A stretch of 29,921 nt of DNA from a virus: the IMG/VR virus record IMGVR_UViG_3300010354_000398, positions 1 to 29,921 of that record; one strand, written 5' to 3'. A model generated the notes under the pieces. That model had not been told where the DNA came from and searched no databases. It saw nothing but the letters and a program-made list of their open reading frames with translations. Shown here one piece after another: positions 11,495-18,556 of the stretch. A program made the translations under genes and the position numbers. The stretch's first letter is position 1. The number at the start of each line of letters is the position of its first letter.

Positions 11495-13614
11495 TATCTT
11501 CCCCTAAATGGCAGTTCCTTTTCTGCTTGACGCACTGTGCCTAACAGGCTCATACGATTTTCTGCGAAAAGTTGTGCCACAGAACGAGCATCAACTGCTG
11601 AAATGTTATACACATTAGTCACTGCTGGTTGAGGTCTCATAGGCGTAACAGTAGCAGGACCTGTCACAATCTCAGGTCCGCGCTCGCCTACGATTCCATA
11701 TTCGCCAGGCCTTATCTTGCCACCGTTAGCAAAGAATCCTCCAAAGTCCATGTTACCAAAAGAAGAACCTGTGCCAAAACCTCCGCCACCACCTAATCCA
11801 ATTGCTCCAAGTATATTTCCAAATAATCCAGATGCGGCGGCTTGTAGTCTAATCATTAATAATCTGCGTATGATATCGCCAGCAAAGTCAGCAAAGTTTA
11901 ATTTGCCTGTTCTAACAAAGTTTTCAAGTCCAGCATTCATACCTTGCCACACAGCATCTGCTTCCATCTTGGCTACCTGAAGAGGTGTATACATTTCTTC
12001 AATGCGTTTAATACTTTGATCCAACCCAAGTTGGTAATCTTGTTCTTGTGCCTTACGCTGTTCTGCCGCACGAGTAGCCATGGCAATTCTTTCTGCATAG
12101 GCTTCAGTTAATGCTTTTTCTTGTTTAACAAAGTCTGAATAGTACATACCTTGTTCAAGTTGTCTGTTTAACTGTTGGATGGCTCTGCGTCTTTCAATTT
12201 CAATATCTAATAATTGTTGAGCAAGGTCACGCTCAATGGTGCCCATACGCAGTGCTCGAGAAGCAAGATCGTCTCTTAATGCCATTTCTTGATTAGTGGC
12301 TCTGACTGCTTCTACTTGTTGTTGACTGGCCTTTACCAGTTGATTTATTCTGCGTTCTTCTGCGGCTAATTCTTGTGCTATCTTTTCTCGTTCTGCTTCT
12401 TGTTCAGCAAAAATCTTGGCATTCTGTGCCATTCTAAACTTAGTGATTTCACCTTCGGCTTTGAGCGCACTTTGAACACGGGCAACCTGTATTTCTTCTT
12501 CTTTGGCCTTTTCTGTAAGCAGTTTATTGCCACGGATTTCCGCAATCTTTTTGTTTAGTTCTTCTTCAGCATTGATTTCTATGCTTTGTAGTTGATTAGC
12601 ACCCTGCAATCTCAACAGTCTAACAATGTCTAATCTACCCTGTTCAATTCTGCGAGCACTTTCTTCTGCGGCTCGCTTTTCTTCTTCTGTGGCACCACCG
12701 AATCTACCACCTGCGGCAGGTGCTGTTCTTCTTGCCTGTGCGGCTAACTCTTCTGCTGTGGGACCACCTCTACCAGCACTACGGCCTCCACCTACTCTTG
12801 CCGCATAGGCCTGATCTGCAAGATACTCAAAAGGTTTACCTAACAAAGGTATTTTACCAATCAATCTTGCCATTTCTTCTGTGATAACAGCCAAGCCCTT
12901 GGCAATACCTCCTTCATTGATTGCCTGAGCAAGGCTACCAAATGCCTTTATAAGTTTGTCATTGATAGAATTAACCAGTTTATCAATTTCTTCTCTATAT
13001 TTGGCCAATGCGGCAATTTGAGCATCTGTGATAGCATCCCTACCTGCTGAAACTTTGCTCCAATCAACCTTTGCGGCTTCTTTGCCCATCAACTGTGTGG
13101 CCAATGCCGCACGGCGTGCTGGATCCTCAATTCTTGCCAATGCTCCAATTACATCCTCGAGCACATCTCCGCTGTCTCTAAGATTACCATTGGCATCCAG
13201 AGTGTAAACACCAAGTTGTTCAAAACTATCTCTGAGTGCCTTGTTGCCCTCTGCGGCATTACCTATGGCCACACTTAATTTTGCGGCAAACTTTTCAAAA
13301 CTATCTACACCGCCGCCTGCTTCAATTAGACTGGCTTTAAAATTCTTTAACTGTCCTGCGGAGATACCTGTAGCGTCTGCAAGGTCCTGAATTTGATCTG
13401 CCATGTTCACGGCTTTCATACCCAGAGCAACAAAGGCTCCTGCGGCAGCAGTTGCGGCAAGACCCAATGGTCCAAGTTTCGAAGTAAATTGAGCAACAGT
13501 ATTGCCTGCCACCCCAAATTGGTTGCCCAATGCTGAAATGTCGTCGGCAAGATTGCGAACTACATCCGCACCTTCCGTTTTAAACCTTAAGACAAAACTT
13601 TCTACTGTGGCCAT
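11494..13614 (-). CDS. Tape measure protein (706 aa)
   Basis: The N-terminus (FVLRFKTEGADVVRNLADDI) and the following hydrophobic helix (about residues 45-70) with VNMADQIQDLADATGIS are typical of short lambda H-type tape measures. A long Glu/Lys/Arg/Gln/Ala-rich coiled-coil stretch covers about residues 300-540. The C-terminus has FFANGGKIRPGEYGIVGERG, a conserved end of this family (the lambda lytic domain is absent). The protein sets tail length and is ejected ahead of DNA. At the known ratio of about 0.15 nm per residue the tail would be near 100 nm, an estimate only. It follows the chaperone and completion protein and is followed by the tail-tip genes. No frameshift or truncation is seen. 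Confidence 0.93.
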   Translation of the reverse strand: MATVESFVLRFKTEGADVVRNLADDISALGNQFGVAGNTVAQFTSKLGPLGLAATAAAGAFVALGMKAVNMADQIQDLADATGISAGQLKNFKASLIEAGGGVDSFEKFAAKLSVAIGNAAEGNKALRDSFEQLGVYTLDANGNLRDSGDVLEDVIGALARIEDPARRAALATQLMGKEAAKVDWSKVSAGRDAITDAQIAALAKYREEIDKLVNSINDKLIKAFGSLAQAINEGGIAKGLAVITEEMARLIGKIPLLGKPFEYLADQAYAARVGGGRSAGRGGPTAEELAAQARRTAPAAGGRFGGATEEEKRAAEESARRIEQGRLDIVRLLRLQGANQLQSIEINAEEELNKKIAEIRGNKLLTEKAKEEEIQVARVQSALKAEGEITKFRMAQNAKIFAEQEAEREKIAQELAAEERRINQLVKASQQQVEAVRATNQEMALRDDLASRALRMGTIERDLAQQLLDIEIERRRAIQQLNRQLEQGMYYSDFVKQEKALTEAYAERIAMATRAAEQRKAQEQDYQLGLDQSIKRIEEMYTPLQVAKMEADAVWQGMNAGLENFVRTGKLNFADFAGDIIRRLLMIRLQAAASGLFGNILGAIGLGGGGGFGTGSSFGNMDFGGFFANGGKIRPGEYGIVGERGPEIVTGPATVTPMRPQPAVTNVYNISAVDARSVAQLFAENRMSLLGTVRQAEKELPFRGR

Positions 13615-13616
13615 AA

Positions 13617-13895
13617 TTATCTTCCTTTACTCTGACGCTTGATCCATTGACGCATATGCTCTTCAGTGGGTTTGGTCATTCCATCTGGTGCCTGATTACT
13701 CCATCCAGTGTCCAATCTCTGAGCATAAGGATACGCGGCTTCTATGGTGTCTACTTTTAAAAAAGTATTTCTGCGAGCATTGCCTTCTCTTATAGGAGTT
13801 ACACCTCTAAAAAACTTAAAGGCTTCCTGTGCCATCTTTGTAGAAGTAGTTCCTCTGACAATGTCTTTGAGTCTTCGACTGATTTCACCTGCCAT
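13617..13895 (-). CDS. Tail completion / HK97 gp10-like protein (92 aa)
   Basis: This small basic protein has the pattern of gp10-like neck or tail-completion proteins: a helix with KDIVRGTTSTKMAQEAFKFF, then TPIREGNARRNT and a YPYAQRLDTGWSNQAPDGM segment. In that family TP-x-x-GNA-x-x-T and YA-x-x-LD-x-G-S are conserved. Such proteins bind at the head-tail interface or on the last tail ring. The position between the frameshifted chaperone and tape measure is not the usual one, which is with the connectors, but the sequence fit is good. The ATG lies inside the end of the GT extension (11-bp overlap), so translation is probably coupled. Confidence 0.68.
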   Translation of the reverse strand: MAGEISRRLKDIVRGTTSTKMAQEAFKFFRGVTPIREGNARRNTFLKVDTIEAAYPYAQRLDTGWSNQAPDGMTKPTEEHMRQWIKRQSKGR

Positions 13896-14112
13896 TTTTC
13901 ACTTGCTCCATAATGTTTTTAAGTTCTTCTTGCCCTGGACCTTGGTTCTTATGATTTTCCCAAGCCGTATACACATCAAATACCATAATGTCATAGGCTG
14001 TAGCACGACTTCTAACTTCACTGGGTAAGAGCCTATACATACGAGCCAAATGTCCTACAGTTAAGAGTTCGACTGATTGCCAACTTTTGATGTCAACGAC
14101 TTGGTTTTTGAC
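13885..14112 (-). CDS. T extension of the tail chaperone, reached by -1 frameshift
   Basis: No in-frame start with a ribosome site fits this frame, but it is open from the slippery site to TGA at 13885-13887. It encodes VKNQVVDIKSWQ, then LLTVGHLARMYRLLPSEVRSR, VFDVYTAWENHKNQG and a charged end. H-LAR-YRLLPSE followed by a D-tyrosine-rich helix is the recognised T part of lambda G/GT-type chaperones. The -1 slip at GGGAAAG joins it to residue 99 of the G protein, giving a 174-residue fusion encoded by 14112-14408 plus 13885-14112. In lambda the GT form brings major tail subunits to the tape measure. The reading frame and heptamer are seen; frameshift efficiency is unknown. Confidence 0.85.
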   Translation of the reverse strand, partial: VKNQVVDIKSWQSVELLTVGHLARMYRLLPSEVRSRATAYDIMVFDVYTAWENHKNQGPGQEELKNIMEQVKNGR

Positions 14113-14408
14113 TTTCCCAAAATGTCATTGATCCTTGTCAGTGCGGCTACCGCTATGTCTACGGGCAGTTCATCCTCTGGTCCCATGGCCTGTGTACCAT
14201 CACTCTTAAGTATAATCTGTCTAAGTAGATCATTAAGTTTGGCTCCATTTTCGCCACCCTGTGCTTTGTAAAAATCAAAGTATGTGGTAATGTCCACATA
14301 ATCCTTCATCCAGAATTCAATGCTTTCACCATAGGTTTCTATGATGTCTTCGCTGTCCAGTTTAACTTCTACCAGTTCCGGCTTTCTTGCCAGTTGTGTA
14401 ATCTCCAT
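14061..14408 (-). CDS. Tail assembly chaperone, G-type (115 aa)
   Basis: The unshifted product starts at an ATG with AAAGGAC upstream. It is short and acidic (EITQLARKPELVEVKLDSEDI, then YGESIEFWMKDYVDITTYFDFY), the pattern of tail assembly chaperones between major tail protein and tape measure. It binds the hydrophobic tape measure and keeps it soluble while the tube polymerises. The last 16 residues, after the GGGAAAG site, are Ser/Lys/Thr-rich and replace the T domain. The gene follows a 53-aa helical protein and a terminator that separates it from the major tail protein gene, which would lower its level relative to the tube subunit. Confidence 0.85.
   Translation of the reverse strand: MEITQLARKPELVEVKLDSEDIIETYGESIEFWMKDYVDITTYFDFYKAQGGENGAKLNDLLRQIILKSDGTQAMGPEDELPVDIAVAALTRINDILGKSKTKSLTSKVGNQSNS
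14112..14118 (-). promoter_or_regulatory. GGGAAAG slippery heptamer for -1 frameshifting
   Basis: On the minus strand the 0-frame reads TTG GGA AAG TCA, so the heptamer is G-GGA-AAG, the same sequence used in lambda G/GT. Slipping back one base opens the T frame, which has no stop until 13885. The 0-frame stops 49-51 bases after the heptamer. Confidence 0.88.
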
Positions 14409-14421
14409 ATCTTTGTCCTTT

Positions 14422-14583
14422 TTATCTATTTTTTAAGTTATGAATAACTGCCAACACGAATTTTAAACGACCTGTGGCTTTGTCAATGTCGTCTTCTGCG
14501 TGTCTAATTTCTGCGAGTGCTTTGGCTACTTCTGCTTCCAGTGAGCGTAGCAAATCTTCTTGTGCGAGGGTATTAAAATCCAT
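14422..14583 (-). CDS. Small helical protein between major tail protein and chaperone (53 aa)
   Basis: The ATG at 14581-14583 has AAGGAGAAG upstream at good spacing and the frame is open for 53 codons to TAA. The product is a probable single long helix with heptad-like spacing (AQEDLLRSLEAEVAKALAEI, then DKATGRLKFVLAVIHNL). No family is recognised. It lies just after the terminator that ends the major tail protein transcript and 13 bp before the chaperone gene, so it may be a tail assembly factor or a regulator. A TGTAAATA element lies 18 bp upstream of the start. Confidence 0.7.
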   Translation of the reverse strand: MDFNTLAQEDLLRSLEAEVAKALAEIRHAEDDIDKATGRLKFVLAVIHNLKNR

Positions 14584-14600
14584 AAATCTTCTCCTTGAGA

Positions 14601-14608
14601 TATTTACA
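14601..14608 (-). promoter_or_regulatory. TGTAAATA element before the 53-aa gene
   Basis: The minus strand reads TGTAAATA, one of five intergenic TRTAAATA copies. It sits directly after the terminator hairpin (14619-14639) and before the ribosome site, where a restarting promoter would be expected. The role is inferred. Confidence 0.3.
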
Positions 14609-14610
14609 TC

Positions 14611-14639
14611 AAAAGAAAAGCCCTATGGTGAATAGGGCT
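14611..14639 (-). terminator. Intrinsic terminator after the major tail protein gene
   Basis: The stem agcccta/tagggct (14619-14639) has a 7-base loop and is followed on the minus strand by TTTCTTTT. It ends 14 bases past the major tail protein stop. The plus strand also shows a T-run after the stem (14641-14646), so it could act in both directions, although no plus-strand gene needs it. It probably makes the major tail protein more abundant than the downstream tail proteins. Confidence 0.85.
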
Positions 14640-14653
14640 CTTTTTTACATCAA

Positions 14654-15139
14654 TTAGACTGTGGCTACTGTGAAGTCGCCGACTACATCTAATGTAAAAG
14701 GTGAAGTCCAGACCGGCGTATCTGGTGATACGGTCGGGGCCAAACCTGTGATGTAAGCACTGCCACTGATATAACGACTACCAGTTCCAGGGCTTGTTGC
14801 GTTCCAATACATTCTAAAATAAGTCAGTGTCTTGTCGTTGCTTAACTTCAAGATACCCTTGTTTGCGGCTGTGCCTGCGGTGGCAACTGAATCGCCAAAG
14901 AATGTTGTTGGATCAAGTACGATACTCATACTTAATTGGTTAGTTGCGGCCAATGCAATCGCAAACTCACTACCTGTGTCTAACTGACGCCATCTAAAGA
15001 TGCCGTTAGAATTAGAAACTGTGATATTTTGTAGTCCAGGAACTACAATGTTACCGGTAGTGGCTGTGGAAGCAATGGTCGTAGTGCTCAAATGTACTGT
15101 AACAAATGAGTTTGACTCGCTTACATTGATATATGCCAC
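14654..15139 (-). CDS. Major tail protein (tail tube subunit, 161 aa)
   Basis: The start is GTG at 15137-15139 with AAGGAG seven bases upstream; no better ATG exists. The protein is beta-rich with few charged residues, fitting tube subunits of about 160-200 aa. It lies between a tail-terminator-type protein and the chaperone pair, the canonical slot. The middle (LSMSIVLDPTTFFGD, then GILKLSNDKTLTYFRMYW) and the end (VWTSPFTLDVVGDFTV) look like tube beta-sandwich strands. A strong terminator follows at once, a sign of a highly expressed structural gene. The assignment rests on position, size and composition rather than on a clear family motif. Confidence 0.75.
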   Translation of the reverse strand: MAYINVSESNSFVTVHLSTTTIASTATTGNIVVPGLQNITVSNSNGIFRWRQLDTGSEFAIALAATNQLSMSIVLDPTTFFGDSVATAGTAANKGILKLSNDKTLTYFRMYWNATSPGTGSRYISGSAYITGLAPTVSPDTPVWTSPFTLDVVGDFTVATV

Positions 15140-15150
15140 TTTTTTTCTCC

Positions 15151-15546
15151 TTATGCTGTGGTGTTCATACGATACTCAATGGTGTAAACAATTACATCAC
15201 CTTGTATCTCCGTAGTGTAGTCTGCTTCGGCACCGAAGTTTGATACACTGATATTGTCCTTAGCGGCTAATAGGATGTTCAAAGCCGTAGTAAGCCCTGT
15301 AGGAGCATTCTTGGCATCACAGGCAAAGTATCCTCTGACAGTCAAAAGATTTTGTAATATATCTGCTGAACCTGGCAGCGTGGGAATCATTACTGATTGT
15401 TCACGCTGTTCCTGATCCAAATAGAAATATTTCATGTTCTTAAGATACAAAGGATCACCTGAGGTAGTCCAAGGCAGTTCACTACTGGTCTTCACTGCGG
15501 CAGAGGCAGTTGCTGTGGTAAGGTAAGTTAGTAGTTGTGTTCTCAT
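15151..15546 (-). CDS. Tail terminator / tail completion protein (131 aa)
   Basis: The frame starts with ATG overlapping the stop of the upstream connector (ATGA). Features are an N-terminal helix (QLLTYLTTATASAAV), a central TVRGYFACDAKNAPTGLTTALNIL segment and a C-terminal beta part (TTEIQGDVIVYTIEYRMNT). The size, and the position between a head-tail connector and the major tail protein, match tail terminator proteins such as lambda U, which cap the tube and bind the head connector. The sequence match to a named family is not certain; a minor structural protein is the alternative. Confidence 0.6.
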   Translation of the reverse strand: MRTQLLTYLTTATASAAVKTSSELPWTTSGDPLYLKNMKYFYLDQEQREQSVMIPTLPGSADILQNLLTVRGYFACDAKNAPTGLTTALNILLAAKDNISVSNFGAEADYTTEIQGDVIVYTIEYRMNTTA

Positions 15547-16067
15547 CTAACTCTCTGAAGGTTAACGCGAGTTGGTTGTTTTTCAGTTGAGGCAATCACA
15601 TTGTCACCACTGAAATCATACCAGTCGCCAGCATTAATTAATTCTTCAAAGCGTTTACGATAACGCTCATCATACCAACTCATCTTTTGACGCTCCGCTG
15701 TGTCTTCAGCACCAAAGTTGGCTACCTTAGGTAGCAACATATAAGCCCAGGCATAGTAGCAGGCAAGATCTGTAAAATCTGCCTGCCTTGCCTTGATCTT
15801 ATTGGCTGAAGGAGGTGGAACTGCGAGAAAGGTGTTAGTGTAAATGGTTATTGTTTCACTTACACCACTGAGGCGAACATAGTAGTTACGCCACCAATCA
15901 GTGTTCTGTATTTCTGTTAAAATACGCACTGTTGCTCTCTCTAAGATGTCCTCAACAACTACGCTGTCTTGACCCTCATTAGCCTCGAAGAAACGACTGT
16001 CCATTGCTGTCATATCACTGTATTCAGCAAAGGATATAACATTTCCGTTAGAAGTAATGAAAGCCAT
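15543..16067 (-). CDS. Head-tail connector / adaptor protein (174 aa)
   Basis: The ATG has AGGAG upstream. The mostly helical sequence carries VVVEDILERATVRILTEIQ, then WWRNYY, a short beta insertion, DLACYYAWAYMLLPKV and a helix with MSWYDERYRKRFEELIN, similar in layout to head-completion adaptors of the HK97 gp6 / SPP1 gp15 class (helical bundle with a mobile C-terminus). It lies 12 bp after the major capsid gene and is coupled to the tail terminator. Its role would be a ring below the portal that receives the tail. The assignment is by position and helix pattern. Confidence 0.65.
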   Translation of the reverse strand: MAFITSNGNVISFAEYSDMTAMDSRFFEANEGQDSVVVEDILERATVRILTEIQNTDWWRNYYVRLSGVSETITIYTNTFLAVPPPSANKIKARQADFTDLACYYAWAYMLLPKVANFGAEDTAERQKMSWYDERYRKRFEELINAGDWYDFSGDNVIASTEKQPTRVNLQRVR

Positions 16068-16079
16068 TGCAGTCTCCTA

Positions 16080-16943
16080 TTAGTTGATTACGCCTTCAGC
16101 GGTAAGTTTAATACCGTGAGTGCTTTGTAGAACTGCGGCGCCTGCAACTGCGGTCATAACCATGTCTGTAGCACGGCTCTTTGGCAGATACAGTGTCTTA
16201 AGATCAATACCACCACGCATTGCGTGACCAAGCGCAGAACGGGCAAATACACCGTTAACGAAAGCAGTAGCACCACCAGTGCTGTCAGCGGCTACAAGGC
16301 TCGATTCCAGCACTTGTATGCCCGCTACGCCCCCAATGTAGAAACTGCTTAGAACGCCTTCACCAACACCAGAGAGTGTAGGAATGTTTGTCTGTGCAGA
16401 ATATGTTAACTGCTTCTTGAGGTTGTAAGCACACTGTGGGTGAACAACAGCCACAAAAGGACCAGTTAACTTGCGAGCGCGAAGTGTGGCACCAGCGCGG
16501 AGTAGCATATCAACAGTTAATTCTGTAGATGTGCTGCCAAGGTCGCTGGAGAAGTTAGCAAACTTGCTGAACACCTGTGTGTCAAGACTTTCAGCAATGG
16601 CCATACCAGAGGCCTCACCAAGATCTGCCATAACATTGCCATAGGCACTGTCTTGAAGCATATTTGTGATTTGTCTATAGACCACATGCTCTGTTAAGTC
16701 AATGTTAGCACTTGTAGAAGTGGTTTGAGAAAGTGTAGCATCTGCTTCGTCAGTGATGATAGAAGCACTTACACTGCCCCAGATAGGAACTTGAACTGTC
16801 TTACCAGCATTCAATGGCACATCATAAACTGATACCAGTTGACGAGCAATAGAATTCTCATAAGCAGCCATCTCGCTTGCTACAACAAGATTGGCGTAAA
16901 ATTCATCATTCCAGTTAGTGTTTTGATTATTTGGAAATGGCAT
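16080..16943 (-). CDS. Major capsid protein (287 aa)
   Basis: An ATG with AAGGAG upstream starts a 287-residue protein directly after the scaffold gene, the standard place for the coat protein. The sequence has an N-arm with Asn/Trp (PFPNNQNTNWNDEFYANL), an E-loop-like region (GKTVQVPIWGSVSASIITDEA), a spine-helix-like segment (MAIAESLDTQVFSKF) and P-domain strands (GPFVAVVHPQCAYNLKKQL). VHP-x(3)-Y-L-K near the middle is common in HK97-fold coats. No protease gene is found, consistent with a separate scaffold. A shell of the HK97 fold is expected from family knowledge; I have not modelled it. Confidence 0.85.
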   Translation of the reverse strand: MPFPNNQNTNWNDEFYANLVVASEMAAYENSIARQLVSVYDVPLNAGKTVQVPIWGSVSASIITDEADATLSQTTSTSANIDLTEHVVYRQITNMLQDSAYGNVMADLGEASGMAIAESLDTQVFSKFANFSSDLGSTSTELTVDMLLRAGATLRARKLTGPFVAVVHPQCAYNLKKQLTYSAQTNIPTLSGVGEGVLSSFYIGGVAGIQVLESSLVAADSTGGATAFVNGVFARSALGHAMRGGIDLKTLYLPKSRATDMVMTAVAGAAVLQSTHGIKLTAEGVIN

Positions 16944-16955
16944 TTGAAATCTCCT

Positions 16956-17621
16956 TTATCGTTGTTTCGCCATCCACTCTTTATAAAGTTTGCGATGTTC
17001 TGCATTCTTCATATCAAGCGACTTTATGTCTAATTTTTCGCGATTGGCTGTTATAGAAGATTTGCCCTGTGTTGTAGCAGGATTAGGCTGTAGGAAGTGT
17101 CTGTTATTGTCTAAAAATTCTTTGACAAGATCCTCTACCTTGAAGGGGGTGCCACTATCGGTATAACGGACTTTACCATCCCTATCAACGACTTCCACTT
17201 CACCACTTTGGTTTAACCTAACATTTGGCTTCAACAGTTGCTTGACCTGATCAGGATTTACTGCTCTAAGTTGTGCGGCTGTATTAACCAATGGAACATC
17301 CACAGTGTATTCTCTTATAATAGCGTCGCGACGCTGAATCTCAGCATCCTTTTTTTGTGCAAGGTCACGAAGAATAACTTCGAATTCGCCCTTCTTAACC
17401 TGTTCCTCTTGCTTACGCTTTTCGGCTTCAGATTTAAGTTGGCGTAATTCGTCAAGATCACCAAGGTCTGCGAATTGCTTCTCAAACTTCTTGGTTAAAC
17501 TCTGACGCATCTTAGCCATATGGCTGTCAAATTCTTCTTGCGTGTATGTCTTGCCTGTTACCTGACTAATTTCTGTAGATGTGTCAGTTCCATCCTGATT
17601 ACCGATGTTTTGTTCGCTCAT
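16956..17621 (-). CDS. Capsid scaffolding protein (221 aa)
   Basis: The protein is highly charged and helical. Residues about 25-105 form a probable coiled coil rich in Lys, Glu and Gln (KTYTQEEFDSHMAKMRQSL, then LDELRQLKSEAEKRKQEEQV and DLAQKKDAEIQRRDAII). A more hydrophobic middle and a basic C-terminal helix (ITANREKLDIKSLDMKN) follow; the basic end is the usual coat-binding part of scaffolds. It lies directly before the major capsid gene with a 12-bp gap. It would guide coat assembly around the portal and then leave or be degraded. GGGGAGG lies ten bases before the ATG. Confidence 0.82.
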   Translation of the reverse strand: MSEQNIGNQDGTDTSTEISQVTGKTYTQEEFDSHMAKMRQSLTKKFEKQFADLGDLDELRQLKSEAEKRKQEEQVKKGEFEVILRDLAQKKDAEIQRRDAIIREYTVDVPLVNTAAQLRAVNPDQVKQLLKPNVRLNQSGEVEVVDRDGKVRYTDSGTPFKVEDLVKEFLDNNRHFLQPNPATTQGKSSITANREKLDIKSLDMKNAEHRKLYKEWMAKQR

Positions 17622-17661
17622 CGTCAGCGTGCCTCCCCTTCATGTGAGTTGTTTGAATGTT

Positions 17662-17669
17662 TATTTACA
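17662..17669 (-). promoter_or_regulatory. TGTAAATA element before the scaffold gene
   Basis: The minus strand reads TGTAAATA in the 51-bp gap before the scaffold and coat genes, right after the stop of the 13-aa peptide. One of five intergenic copies; a late promoter role is inferred only. Confidence 0.3.
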
Positions 17670-17672
17670 ATC

Positions 17673-17714
17673 TTAATAACGCTTTGGTGGTTTTTTACCG
17701 TTTTTCTTTTTCAT
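17673..17714 (-). CDS. Very short basic peptide MKKKNGKKPPKRY (13 aa)
   Basis: A 13-codon frame starts at ATG 17712-17714 with a perfect AGGAGG eight bases upstream, inside the end of the DUF6496-type gene (overlap 4 bp, ATGA). Six of thirteen residues are Lys and one is Arg. The ribosome site is the best in this part of the genome and has no other start to serve, so translation is likely even though the product is tiny. It could be a functional peptide (DNA or capsid interior binding) or a coupling device for the scaffold gene downstream. No family is known to me. Confidence 0.45.
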   Translation of the reverse strand: MKKKNGKKPPKRY

Positions 17715-17878
17715 TTTGATAACCTCCTTACTATACTGGGCTTACCAGCCTTCTTTGCCGCAGTTCTTGCTGTGGACAGCGCAATGGCCACAGCCTGTGC
17801 CTGTGGTCTACCTGCCTTAATTTCTGTTTTGATATTACGGCTTATTGTCTTTGTTGAATAGCCTTTTTTCAGTGGCAT
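17711..17878 (-). CDS. DUF6496-type small basic protein (55 aa)
   Basis: The sequence MPLKKGYSTKTISRNIKTEI followed by KAGRPQAQAVAIALSTARTA matches the DUF6496 family of 50-80 aa phage proteins, common in marine phages near portal and capsid genes. The family shows MPL-KGYS-KT-S-NI-TE-KAG-PQ-QAVAIAL, all of which is visible. The function is unknown. High Lys/Arg and Ala content suggests a helical nucleic-acid or capsid binding protein. It lies between the glycosyltransferase and the scaffold gene. Confidence 0.85.
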   Translation of the reverse strand: MPLKKGYSTKTISRNIKTEIKAGRPQAQAVAIALSTARTAAKKAGKPSIVRRLSK

Positions 17879-17888
17879 TATGGTATCC

Positions 17889-18551
17889 TTATAATATTAC
17901 CAAATCTTTTTTAGATTTGATCTGCTCTATTTTCCAATGGTAGTTGTCCCTACCTTGAAAACCAGGATTGTATCCTGTTACTGCCTGTAAAACAAAATCG
18001 CCCGGCTCCCATTGTGTTCTATAACCAAGTAGATCCTTGTGGGGTTTGTGTGGATAATAATTTTTTACATCATAGATGTTCATAAGATACTGCGGAATAT
18101 ATTTGGTTATTCTACGCCATTGATCTTCTTGTTCGTCAGCCCACATTGTAGCCTGTTCACTTTCTGGATTTACCTCTTGTAAGTGTTGGCAATATTTTAG
18201 ACCTTCTTTGCTGTTTCTTATAAAAAATACATCAGCATTGACGCCCATGTCATCCTTACAGACTATGAAATGATAATCATTGTCTATGAGATCTTCAAGT
18301 TCCAGTCTATGATTTGTTATTAAACAGTCTGTGCCTGTAAACCAAAACCATTCTATGGTGGGATTGGCTACCATCAATTGTTCTATCCAATAAAACTTTT
18401 CAAAGCCTATGGCTATTTGCGGATAGTGGATCCATTCATTTTGTTGAAAAAACTTATAGCCCCAACGCAGAGCATATGCTTGTTTACCTTGCAGTGTAAG
18501 TTCAGCAAGTTCAGCATAATTGTCTGTGTGATGAGTTATTACAGCCAACAT
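17889..18551 (-). CDS. GT34-like glycosyltransferase (galactosyl transferase GMA12/MNN10 type, 220 aa)
   Basis: The fold is a GT-A type transferase. The pattern YALRWGYKFFQ, then W-K---I--LM----TIEWFWFTGTDCLITN (about residues 55-80), then NADVFFIRNS and WEPGDFVLQAVTG near the C-terminus follows GT34 enzymes (W-W-D-D-LITN, NAGVFLIRNS, W-PGDF--HF-G). The metal-binding DxD of the family reads GTD here (Asp75 kept, first Asp replaced by Gly), so activity may be altered. It would move a sugar from a nucleotide sugar to an acceptor, possibly a capsid protein or a host glycan. It lies between the portal gene (5-bp gap) and the DUF6496 gene in the head module, an uncommon place for such an enzyme. 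Confidence 0.72.
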   Translation of the reverse strand: MLAVITHHTDNYAELAELTLQGKQAYALRWGYKFFQQNEWIHYPQIAIGFEKFYWIEQLMVANPTIEWFWFTGTDCLITNHRLELEDLIDNDYHFIVCKDDMGVNADVFFIRNSKEGLKYCQHLQEVNPESEQATMWADEQEDQWRRITKYIPQYLMNIYDVKNYYPHKPHKDLLGYRTQWEPGDFVLQAVTGYNPGFQGRDNYHWKIEQIKSKKDLVIL

Positions 18552-18556
18552 TAAGA

